From contig MESD01000124.1 in the NCBI GenBank assembly GCA_001770815.1, positions 1-64,000 of the forward strand: a stretch of 64,000 nucleotides of DNA. Direction: 5' to 3'. This stretch comes from Burkholderiales bacterium RIFCSPHIGHO2_12_FULL_69_20 (GTDB taxonomy: Bacteria; Pseudomonadota; Gammaproteobacteria; Burkholderiales; Burkholderiaceae_C). The notes below the pieces were generated by a model. It was not told where the DNA came from. It made no database searches and was given only the letters and a program-made list of their open reading frames with translations. The position numbers and the translations under genes are program-made. Below are positions 33,989 to 45,900 of the stretch, piece after piece; position 1 is the first letter of the stretch; every line of letters starts with the position of its first letter.

Positions 33989-36900
33989 ATGGCCACGATC
34001 ATCACCACCCTGAGCCCCGCCGAAATCGCCGCGATGACGCCGGCCCAGATCGCGGCGCTCAAGGCCACGGACTGGCAGGCCTTCAGCATCGATCAGATCG
34101 CCGCGCTGTCGGCCGAGCAGACGATGGCGATTCCGCCCGCCAACATCGGCAAGCTGGTGGCTGACCAGGTGGCCGCCTTCGGGCACGACAGCCTGGCGGC
34201 GATGAGCGTGCTGCAGGTGCGTGCCATCGTGCCCACGGCGATCACCGCGCTCGACAGCGGCGCGCTGGAAGCCTTCACCGCCCCGCAGATCAGCGCGCTG
34301 ACCACCGCCCAGGTGCGGGCCATCGCCAGCACCGAGGTGCCCTCGCTGTCCGTCGAGACGCTGGGCAGCCTGAGCTCGCTGCAGATCGCCGCGCTGGCCA
34401 CAGCGCAGGTGGACGCGCTGGGCGCCGACCAGTTGCAGTCGCTGAGCACATCGCAGATGCGTGGCTTCACCACCACCCAGGTGAGCGCGCTGGCCATCGA
34501 CGACTTGCAGGCCCTGTCGACACTGCAGATCGCCGCCCTTGGCACCAGCCAGGTGGGCGCACTGACCACCGCGCAGGTGGATGCGCTCGACAGCGACACG
34601 CTGGCCGCGCTGAGCACGGCACAGGTGCGCGCCCTGTCGACCGCGGCCGTGGGCACCCTGGACGCGGCTGACCTCAATACCCTCTCGGCCGGCCAGGTCG
34701 GTGCGCTGAACACGGCGCAGGTGCGCGCGCTGGACGCCACCGAGTTGTCGACCGTGGAGACGCGTGTCATCGCCAGCCTGGTCTCGAACCAGGTCGCTGC
34801 ACTGACCAGCGAACAGCTCGACACGCTGAGCTCCGACCAGCTGAGCGCGTTGAGCGCGGCCCAGCTGCGCGCACTGACCACCACCCAGGTGGCCCGGCTG
34901 GCCACCGAAGACCTCAACGCCCTGAGCGCATCGCCGCAGTTCCAGGGCCTGAGCACGGCACAGATCGCCGCGCTGACGACGAACCAGATCGCCAACCTCG
35001 ACACCGACGACCTGGCCGCCCTGTCGAGCGCGCAGATTCGCGCCATCACCACCGCCGGCATCGTGGCGCTGGACAGTGCCGACATCGCCGTGCTGACCGC
35101 CGAGCAGCTGGCCGCGCTGACGACCGCCCAGATTGCCGCGATCGACACCGCCGACCTGGCCGGGCTGGGCAACACCGGCCTGACCAACCTGGCCAGCGCC
35201 CAATTTGGGGCGCTGACGCCCGAGCAACTGGCCAGCCTGGGTTCGGACCAGCTGGCTGCGCTGGGCAATGCCCAGCTGCGCGGCCTGAGCACCGCCCAGA
35301 TCGCCGGCCTGTCGACCGACGCCCTCAACGCGCTGACCGACAGCCAGTTCGCCGCCCTCAGCAGCCGCCAGATCGCGGCGCTGACCTCGGCCCAGGTGTC
35401 GCAGCTGGAAAGCGCCGACATCGCCGCCCTGACCACCGCACAGGTGCGTGGGCTCAACAGCGTGCAGCTGGCGGCGCTGGACAGTGCCGACATCGCAGCC
35501 CTGACCCCGACGCAGGTGGCATCGCTGACCACGGCCCAGTTGCGGGCCATAGCCAGCGCCGACATGGTCGGCCTGGGCAGCGACCAACTGGCCGCCCTGG
35601 GCAGCGCGCAGATCGCCGGCCTGAGCAACGCGCAGATCGACGCACTCGGCAGCGACCAGCTGGCGGTGCTGACCAGCAGCCAGCTGCGCGGCCTGAGCAC
35701 GGCGCAGATCGCCGCGCTGGGCAGCGATGACCTGAACGCCCTGACGCCCACGCAGCTGCAAGGCTTGAGCAGCCGCCAGCTGGACGCACTGACCAGCATC
35801 CAGATCGACCAACTGGCCTCGGCCAGCCTCGCTGCGCTGAGCAGTGCGCAGTTGCGCGCCCTGGGCACCGAAGGCATCAGCGCGCTCGACAGCAACGACC
35901 TGGCCGTGCTGAGCACCGCGCAGCTGGCCGGCCTGAGCACCGCCCAGATCGCCGCGCTGCCCGCCGACGACATCGTCGGCCTGGGCAGCGATGCCATGGC
36001 CAGCCTGGGCTCGGCCCAGATCGCCGCGCTCACCAGCGACCAGCTGGCGGCACTGACCACCGACCAATGGGGCGCCCTGGGCGCCACCCAGTTGCGCGGG
36101 CTGGGCTCGGCCCAGTTGGCCGCGCTGTCCACCGACGACCTCAACATCCTGAGCAACGAGCAGTTCCAGACGCTGACCAGCAAGCAGCTGAGCGCGCTGA
36201 CCACGCTGCAGGCCGCCAGCCTGGAAAGCACTGACCTCGCCGCGCTGTCCAGCGGGCAGATGCGCGGGCTGAGCACCCAGTCTGTCGCCGCGCTCGACAG
36301 CGACGACATCGCCGCGCTGCGCTCTGACCAATTGGCCGCGCTGAGCTCCAGCCAGCTGCAGGCCATCACCAGTGCCGCCCTGCCCGGGCTGAGCAGCGAC
36401 ATGCTGGCCACCCTGGCGTCCAAGCAAATCCGGGCGCTGAGCACTGACCAGATCGACGCCCTGAGCACCGACCAGCTGCAGGCCCTGGGCTCGACCCAGC
36501 TGCGCGGCCTGAGCTCGGCACAGCTGGCCAGCCTGGGCAGTGACGACCTCAACGCGCTGACCGCCGGGCAATTCCAGGCGCTGACCACGGCGCAACTGGC
36601 CAGCCTGAGCACCGACCAGGTGGCCCAGCTGGCCACCGACGACCTGACGGCATTGAGCACCGCCCAGATCCGGGGCCTGACCAGCAACCAGATCGCCGCC
36701 CTCGACAGCACCGATTTTGCGGTGATGGGCACCCACCAGATCGCCGCGCTGAGCACGACCCAGCTGCGTGCGCTCGACGCCAACGACCTGGCCGGCCTGG
36801 ACGCCGACCGCCTCAACGCACTGGGCAGTGCGCAGATGGCGGCGCTGAGCACCGCGCAGGTGGACGCCATTGCCGGCTCGCTGTCCAGCCTGGGCTCGGC

Positions 36901-39900
36901 CCAGCTCGCCCGCCTGACCACGGCGCAGATCGCCTCGCTGAGCACCGCCGACCTCAACGCGCTGAGCGCCGACGACTTCGGCAAGCTGAGCTCGCGCCAG
37001 ATCGGCGCGCTGACCACCGACCAGGTGGCCAACCTCGAAAGCGCCGACCTGGCCGCCCTGAGCAGCGCACAGCTGCGTGGCCTCAACACGGCCGGCATCG
37101 CCGCGCTCGACAGCGCCGACCTCGCCGTGCTCAGTGCCGACCAGGTGGCAGGCCTCAGCACGGGCCAGGTGCGCGCCATCGATTCGGCCGACATCGCCGG
37201 TCTCGACGTCGCCGCGGTGGCCGCCCTCCGCGCCGGCCAGGTGACCGCGCTGAGCAATGGCCAGCTCGCCGCACTGACCTCGGACCAATGGCAGGCGCTG
37301 GGCTCGACCCAGCTGCGTGCGCTGAGCACCGCCCAGCTCTCGGCCCTGGCCAGCGACGACCTGAACGCGCTGACCACAGCACAAGTGCCGACCTTGAGCA
37401 ATGCGCAGGTGGCTGCACTCACCACGGCGCAGATCAGCCAGCTGGAGAGCAGCGACCTGGCCGCACTGACCAGCGGCCAGTTGCGCAACCTGAGCACCGC
37501 CGCCATCGTGGCGCTGGACAGCACCGACATCGCCGCGCTCGGCTCGAACCAGGTGGCCGCGCTGAGCACCACCCAGTTGCGGGCGATCGAGTCGGCCGAC
37601 CTGGCCGGCCTGGGCGATGCTGCGATCGCCGGCCTGGGCAGCGCCCAGCTGGCCGCCATGAGCAGCACGCAGCTGGCCGCCCTGACCACCGACCAGTGGG
37701 TGAACCTGGCGCCCACCGCGCTGCGTGGCCTGAGCACCAGCCAGATCGCGGCCCTGGGCAGCGATGACCTGAACACCCTGACCAGCACGCAGTTCCAGGC
37801 GCTGACCACCACCCAGCTGGCGGCCCTGACCACGGCCCAGGCCGCGGCGCTGGAAAGCACCGACCTGGCCGCGCTGAGCAGCGCCCAGATCCGCGGCCTG
37901 AGCAGCGCCAGCGTGGCTGCCCTCGACAGCGTCGACCTGGCCGTGTTGAGCCCGGCCCAGGTGGCCGCCTTGACCACCGCCCAGCTGCGCGCCATCGACG
38001 CGGTCGACCTGGCCGGCCTGGGCAGCACCGCGCTGGCCGGCCTGAGCACCAGCCAGCTGCGGGCGCTGAGCACCGCCCAGCTCGACAGCCTGGGCAGCGA
38101 CCAATGGCAGGCGCTGGGCAGCGCCCAGCTGCGCGGCCTGGGCACCGACCAGATCGCCGCCCTGGCATCCGACGACCTCAACAGCCTGAGTGCGCCGCAG
38201 TTCCAGGCCCTGACCAGCGGCCAGATCGCCGCCCTGGGCACGGCCCAGGTGGCCGACCTGGGCACCGCCTTGCTGACCGCGCTGACCAGCACCCAGCAAC
38301 GGGCGCTGGGCACCGCCGCCATCGCCGCGCTGGACAGCGCCGACCTGGCCGCCCTGGGCTCGCACCAGGTGGCGGCCATGTCGACCGCCCAACTGCGCGC
38401 CATCGACACCGCCGAGCTGCCGGGCCTGAGCACGGCCAGCCTGTCCGGCCTGGGCAGCACGCAACTGGCCGCCTTCAGCACGGCCCAGCTGGGCGCCCTG
38501 ACCAGTGACCAACTGCAGGTGCTGGGCACCGACCAATTGCGCGGCCTGGGCTCGACCCAGATTGCCTCGCTGGCCAGCGACGACCTGAACGCGCTGACCA
38601 CCGACCAGTTCGCATCGCTGAACGCGGCGCAGTTGGGCGCACTGACCACCGCACAGATCAGCAGCCTGCAATCCGACGACCTGACCGCGCTCAGCTCGTC
38701 GCAGCTGCGCGCGCTCAGCACCGCCGGCATCGCCGCGCTCGACAGCGCCGACCTCGCCGCGCTGACCGATGGCCAGCTGGCCAGCCTGAGCACCAGCCAG
38801 ATCGCCGCCATCCAGAGCGCCGACCTGGCCGGCCTGAGCAGCAGCCAGATCGGCGTGCTGAGCGCCGCGCAGGTGGCCGCCCTGACCACCGGCCAGCTGG
38901 CCGCGCTGGATTCGGTGCAGCTGCAGGCGCTGTCGTCGACGCAGATCGCCGCGCTGGGCACCAGCCAGCTCGCCGGGCTGGGCAGCACCGACCTCAACAC
39001 CCTGACCACCGAGCAGTTCGCCGCGATGTCGGTGAACCAGCTGGGCGCCCTGACCAGCGCCCAGGCCGCCAACCTGGAGTCGGCCGACCTGGCCGCCCTG
39101 CGACCCGACCAGATCCGCGGCCTGGGCACTGCCGCGCTGAAGGCGCTGGACAGCGCCGATCTGGGCGCGCTGGACTCGGCCCAGGTGGCGGGCTTGACCA
39201 CGTCGCAACTGCGCGCGCTGGAGTCTGCCGACCTGGTGGGCCTGAGCACCGACGCGCTGACCGGCCTGAGCGCCAGCCAGATGGCCAGCCTCAGCACCAG
39301 CCAGCTGGCCGCCCTGAGCAGCGACCAGCTGGGCACCCTGGGCTCGACCCAGCTGCGTGCCCTGACCAGCACCCAGATCGCCGCCCTGGGCAGCGATGAC
39401 CTGAATGCGCTGACCACCGAGCAGTTCTCGCAACTGACCACGGCCCAGGTCGCCGCGCTGACCACCCGCCAGGTGGCCGCCCTGGAAAGCGCCGACCTGG
39501 CCGGGATGACCACCGCGCAGATCCGCGCGCTGGGCACCGCCGCCATCACGGCGCTGGACAGTGCCGACCTGGCCATCCTGTCGACGGCCCAGATCGCCGC
39601 GCTGGGCACCAGCGCCGTTCGCGCGCTGCAGACCGCCGACCTCGCCGGGCTGAGCACCGACGGCGTGGCCGCGCTCACCTCGTCGCAACTGGCGTCGCTG
39701 AGCACGGCCCAGCTGGCCGCGCTGGGCTCCGACCAGTTCAGCGCACTCAGCTCGACCCAGCTGCGCGCGCTGACCACCACGCAGGTCGCCAGCCTGACCA
39801 CCGACGACCTGAACGCGCTGAGCAGCGTGCAGCTGGCGTCGCTGTCGACCGGCGCCATCGCGGCGCTGAGCACGCGCCAGTTCGCCAGCCTCGACAGCGC

Positions 39901-42900
39901 CGACCTGGCGGTGATGACCACCGCCCAGATCGCCGCGCTGACCACCGCCCAGATCGTGGCGCTGGACAGCACCGACCTGGCCGGCCTGGGCTCGGCCCAG
40001 CTGGCGGCGCTGAACACCGCGCAGATCGCCGCGATCCAGTCGGCCGACATCGGCAGCCTGAGCACCGACGCGCTGGCCGGCCTCGGCAGTGCCGACCTGG
40101 CCGCCATGGGCACCCGCGTGCTGGGTGCCCTGGACAGCGCCCAGTGGCAGGCCCTGGACACGGCCACGCTGCGCGGCCTGAGCACCCGACAGGTGGCGGC
40201 CCTGACCACCGAAGACCTGAATGCACTGACGACCGACCAGTTCGCCTCGTTCACCACCAGCAGCATCGCCGCGCTGACCAGCAAGCAGTTCGCCAGCCTG
40301 GACAGCAACGACCTGGCCGCCCTGTCGACCGCGCAGATCGCGGCACTCAACACCTCGGTCATCTCGTCGCTGGACGGCGCCGGCCTGGCGGGCCTGAACT
40401 CGGCCCAGCTGGGCGCGTTCAGCACCGCGCAGCTGGGGGCCATCCAGTCCGGTGACATGGCCAGCATCAGCGCCGAGGCCATTGCCGGCCTGGGCAGCAA
40501 GCAGTTCAGCGTCCTCAGCGTGGGCCAGCTCGAGTCGCTGGGCACCGCCCATTTCGACGCGCTGACCACCGACCAGTTGCGCGGTCTGGGCAGCACCCAG
40601 ATCGCCGGCCTGACCACCGACAACCTCAACGCCCTGCGCGCTGAAACCTTTGCCGGCCTGAGCACCGCCCAGGTGGCGGCCCTCACCAGCGCCCAGATCG
40701 GCGCGCTGGAGTCCACCGACCTGGCCATGCTGAGCAGTGCGCAGATCGCCGCGCTGTCGACCGCCGGCATCAAGGCGCTGGACAGCAACGACCTGGCCGC
40801 GCTCACCGCCGACCAGGTGCCGGGCCTGACCACCGCGCAGATGAAGGCGCTGGGCTCGGCCGACATCGGCGCCCTGAGCGCCGAGGCGGTCAGCGTGCTG
40901 TCGACCGCCCAACTGGCGGTGCTGAGCACGCGCCAGCTGGCCGGGCTGGGCACCGATGACGTGCAGGGCCTGGGCTCTGCCCAGATCGGCGCACTGAGCA
41001 CGGCCCAGATCGCCGGCCTGAGCACCGCCAACCTGGTGGCGCTGACCGAAGGCCAGTACCAGGCCCTGAGCACCGCCCAGATCGCCGCACTCACCACCAC
41101 CCAGGTCAGCGTGATGGAGACGGCCGACCTGGCCGCGCTCGACTCGGCCCAGATCCGCGCCCTGACCTCCGCCGGTATCAAGGCGCTGGACAGCGCCGAC
41201 TTCGCCGCACTGAGCGACACCCAGGTGGCGGCACTGACCACCGCCCAGGTCAAGGCCATCGAGACCGCTGACATGGCCGGCCTGCGTGCCGAGGTGCTGT
41301 CGGCACTGGGCACCGCCCAGCTCGCCGCGCTGAGCACCGCCCAGGTGGCCGCGCTGGGCTCTGACCAGCTGCAACAGCTGGGCGAAGACCAGGTCAAGGC
41401 CTTCACCACCGCGCAGGTGGCGGCCATGACCACCGAAGACCTGCATGCGCTGACCGAGGCGCAGATCCAGGCGCTGACCACGGCCCAGGTCGCCGCCCTG
41501 ACCTCGGCCCACGCCGCGGCGCTGGACAGCACCGACCTGATGGCGCTGAGCAGCAGCCAGCTGCAGGCCCTGAGCACCCGCGCCATCGCGGCCTTCGACA
41601 GCACCGACCTCGCCGTGTTGAGCGGCGACCAGGTGGCGGGCCTGACCACCGCCCAGCTGGCCGCGCTGCAGACGGTCGACATCCGCGGCCTCAGCGCGGA
41701 GGCGGTGACCGCCCTGTCCTCGACCCAGATGGCCGCGCTCAGCAGCAGCCAGCTGGCTGCGCTGGGCACCGCGCACTTCCAGGACCTGAGCTCGGCCCAG
41801 ATCGCCGCGCTGAGCACCGCGCAGATCGCCGGCATGAGCACGGCCAACCTGAACGCACTGAGTGAAGACCAGTTCCGCGCCCTGACCACGGCCCAGATCG
41901 CCGCGCTGACCACCACCCAGGTCAGTGCGCTGGAAAGCGCCGACCTGGCTGCGCTGGGCACCGCGCAGATCCGCGCCATCACCACCGCCGGCATCGTGGC
42001 GCTGGACAGCGCCGACCTGGCCGCGCTCAGCGTCGAGCAGGTGGCCGGGCTGAGCACCGCACAGATCGTGGCGCTGCAGACCGCCGACATCGGCGGGCTG
42101 AGCGTGGACGCGGTGAGCGCCCTGTCCACCGCGCAGCTGTCGGTGCTGAGCACCGGCCAGCTGGCCGCGCTGGACACCGCGCACTTCGTGAACCTGAACT
42201 CGGCCCAGCTCGGCGCACTGAGCACGGCGCAGATCGCCGGCATGAGCAGCGCCAACCTGAACGCCCTGAATGAAGAGCAGTTCAGCGGCCTGGGCACGGC
42301 GCAGATCGCCGCGCTCACCACCACCCAGGTCAGCCTGCTGGAGACCGCCGACCTGGCGGCGATGGGCACGGCGCAGATCCGCGCCATCACCACCGCCGGC
42401 ATCGTGGCGCTGGACAGCGCCGACTTCGCCGCGCTCAGCGACAGCCAGCTGGCGGCGCTGACCACCGCCCAGGTGCAGGCCATCGGCACGGCCGACATCG
42501 TCGGCCTGCGCGCCGACGTGCTGGCCGGCCTGGGCAGCGACCAGATCGCCGCGCTGAGCACCGCCCAGGTGGCGGCGCTGGGCTCGGACCAGTTGCGCCA
42601 GCTGACCGACGCGCAGATCGAGGCCTTCTCGACACGCCAGATCACCGCGATGACGAGCGAGGATCTCAACGCGCTGACCGAATCGCAGTTCCGCGCCCTG
42701 AGCACGGCGCAGATCGCCGCACTGGGCACCGCCCAAGCCAGCGCGCTGGCGACGGCCAGCCTGGCCGTGCTGGACAGCGCCCAACTGCAGGCCCTCAGCA
42801 CACGCAACATCGCCACCCTCGACAGCGCCGACATCACCGCACTGAGCGCAGAACAGCTGGCCGGTCTGAGCACACAACAGATCCGCGCCATCGCCAGCGA

Positions 42901-45900
42901 TGCCATCGCCGGCATCGGTGTCGACGAAATCGGTAGCCTGGGCACCGCCCAGATCGCCGCGCTCAGCACCCTGCAGCTCGACCTGATGAGCGACGCCCAA
43001 CGCCAGCAACTGACCGACCAGCAGGTGCAGGCGCTGACCACCACGCAGATCGCCCGGATGGGGACCGATGACCTGAACTCGCTGACGGCCACGCAGTTCA
43101 CCGCGCTGACCACGGCGCAGGTGGCCGCGTTCACCACCGAGCAGGCCGACGCGCTGGTGGCCGCCGACCTGGCCGCCCTGGGCACCGCCCAGGTGCAGGC
43201 CCTGAGCACCCGCAACGTCGGCACCCTCGACAGCGTCGACATCGCCGCGCTCGGCGCCGACCAGCTGGCCGCCATGGGCACGGCCCAGATCCGCGCCATC
43301 TCCAGTGCCGCCATCGTGGGCATCGGTGTCGACGAGATCGGCAGCCTGGGCACCGCCCAGATCGCCGCGCTGACGACCCTGCAGCTCGGCGAGATGAGCG
43401 ACGCCCAGCGCCAGCAACTGAGCGCCGATCAACTGCAGGCGCTGAGCACGCTGCAGATCGCCCGCCTGGAATCGGCCGACCTGAACGGGTTGACCGAAGA
43501 CCAGTTCCGTGCCCTCACCACGGCCCAGATCGCTGCCCTGACCACCACCCAGGCCAGCCTGCTGCAGGCCGCCGATCTGGCGGCCCTGGACAGCGCCCAG
43601 ATCCAGGCCCTGAGCACCCGCAACATCGCCGCCTTCGACAGCGCCGACGTGGCCGCGCTGGGCGCCGATCAGCTGGCCGCGATGACCACGCACCAGATTC
43701 GCGCCATCGGCAGCGACCAGATCGTGGGCATCGGCGCCGACGAGATCGGCAGCCTGAGCACCGCCCAGATCGCCGCGCTGACCACCCTGCAGCTCGGCGA
43801 GATGAGCGATGCCCAGCGCCAGCAGCTGAGCGCCGCCCAGGTGCAGGCGCTGACCACCGTGCAGATCGCCCGCATGGCGACCGACGACCTGAACTCGCTG
43901 ACCGAGGACCAGTTCCGCGCGCTGACGACCGAACAGATCGCCAAGCTGACCACCAGCCAGGCCAGCATGCTGCAAGCCGCCGACCTGGCGGCCCTGGACA
44001 GTGCCCAGATCCAGGCCTTGAGCACGCGCAGCCTGGTCACCCTGGACAGTGTCGACATCGCCGCACTGACCGCCGACCAGCTGGCCGCGCTGACCACGCA
44101 CCAGATCCGGGCCATCACCAGCGATGCCATCGCCGGCATCGGCGCCGACGAGATCGGCAGCCTGGGCACCGCCCAGATCGCCGCGCTGACCACCGTGCAG
44201 CTCGATGTGATGAGTGACGCCCAACGCCAGCAGTTCACCGCTGACCAGGTGAAGGCACTGACCACGGCGCAGATCATCAGCCTGGAGACGGCCGACCTCA
44301 ACTCACTCACCGAAGACCAGTTCCGCGCCCTGACGACGGCCCAGATCGCCGCGCTGACCACCACCCAGGCCAGCCTGCTGCAAGCCGCCGACCTGGCGGC
44401 CCTGGACAGCGCCCAGATCCAGTCGCTGAGCACCCGCAGCGTGTCCGCGTTCGACAGCGCGGACATCGCCGCCCTGACCGCCGACCAGCTGGCCGCAATG
44501 ACGACGACGCAGATCCGCGCCATCGGCAGCGCGCAGGTCATCGGCATCGGCGCCGACGAGATCGGCAGTCTGGGCACCGCCCAGATCGCCGCGATGAGCA
44601 CCGCGCAGCTCGACGCCATGAGCGATGGCCAGCGCCAGCAGCTGACCGAGCAGCAACTGCAGGGCATGACCACGGCGCAGGTGGCCAGCCTGTCGTCGGA
44701 CGACCTCAACTCGCTGACGGCCGACCAGTTCAGCTACCTGACGACGGCGCAGATCGTCGCGCTGGGCTCGGCCGACGTCGGCCTGATGCAGACCGCCGAC
44801 CTGGCCGCGCTGACCACCGCGCAGATCGTGGCGCTGGAGACCGCCGACCTGGTGGCCTTGAGCAGCGTGCAGATCGGGGTGCTCAACGAGGACCAGCTGG
44901 TGGCGATGACGACCGCCCAGATCCGGGCGATCGAATCGGCCGACCTGGCGGGCCTGAGCAACAGCTCGATCTCGGTGCTGACCAGCGCCCAGATCGGCGC
45001 CCTGGGCACCGACCAGCTCAATGCGCTGTCCGACAGCCAGCTGCAATCGCTGACCGAGCAACAGGTGCAAGGCCTGAGCACGGCCCAGATCGCCACCCTG
45101 GCCACCGAGAACCTGAACGCCCTGACCGGTGACCAGTTCACCGCGCTGACCACAGCGCAGGTGGTGGCCCTGACCTCGGTGCAGGTCGGCCTGCTGACCA
45201 CGGAAGATTTCGGCAGCTTCACCACCGCGCAGATCGCGGCGATGGAGACGCTCGACATCGCCCAGCTCAGCTCGGACCAGCTGGCGGCGCTGAATGGCGA
45301 CCACATCGGCGCGATGAGCAGCAGCCAGATCCGGGCGCTGACCACCGACGCGCTGGCAGGCCTGGCGCCGGCCGACTTCAACGAGTTCGGCAGCGCGCAG
45401 ATCCAGGCCCTGTCGCAGACGCAGATCGAGGGCCTGACCACGGCCAACATCGCCGGCCTGGACGCCGGACTGATCGCGACCCTGACCACCCAGCAGATCG
45501 GCTGGCTGGCCACCGACGACTTCGTCGCGATGGACGGTGGCCAGGTGGCCTCGCTGACCACGGCCCAGATCGTGGCCATGAGCGACGGCCAGGCCGACGC
45601 GCTGGACGCCGCGGACATCCAGGGCATGGGCATGGCCGAGGTGACGCAGCTCGACCTGCACACGCTGACCGGCGCGCGGCTGGCCGCCGCGCAATCGATG
45701 GGCGTCTCGCCGATCGTGCTGGACCTGGACGGCAACGGCGTCAGCACCCTGTCGGCACAGGACGGCGTGCAGTTCGACCTGCTGGCCAACGGCCAGAGCA
45801 GCCAGGTGGGCTGGGTCGGCGGCAACGACGGCCTGCTGGTGATGGACCGCAACGCCGACGGCAGCATCAACGACGGCAGCGAGTTGTTCGGCACCGCCAC

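Noticed and set aside
33791-44224. Very long open frames on the minus strand opposite the giant gene (over 3400 and over 3000 codons).
   Set aside because: The limited codon set of the octads (CTG, GCC, CAG, ACC, ATC) leaves no stops in antisense frames. The antisense products have no ribosome site and no varied composition, and the plus frame has start, ribosome site, terminal domain and terminator.
34010-45650. A CRISPR-like or satellite array because of the regular 24-nt and 408-nt spacing.
   Set aside because: The units are coding, differ at synonymous sites, and have no repeat-spacer alternation or leader.
34010-45650. Resemblance of LTTAQVAAL to the start of TAL-effector repeats (LTPDQVVAI).
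   Set aside because: The unit here is 8 residues, not 33-35, and the rest of the TAL repeat, including the base-reading pair, is missing.
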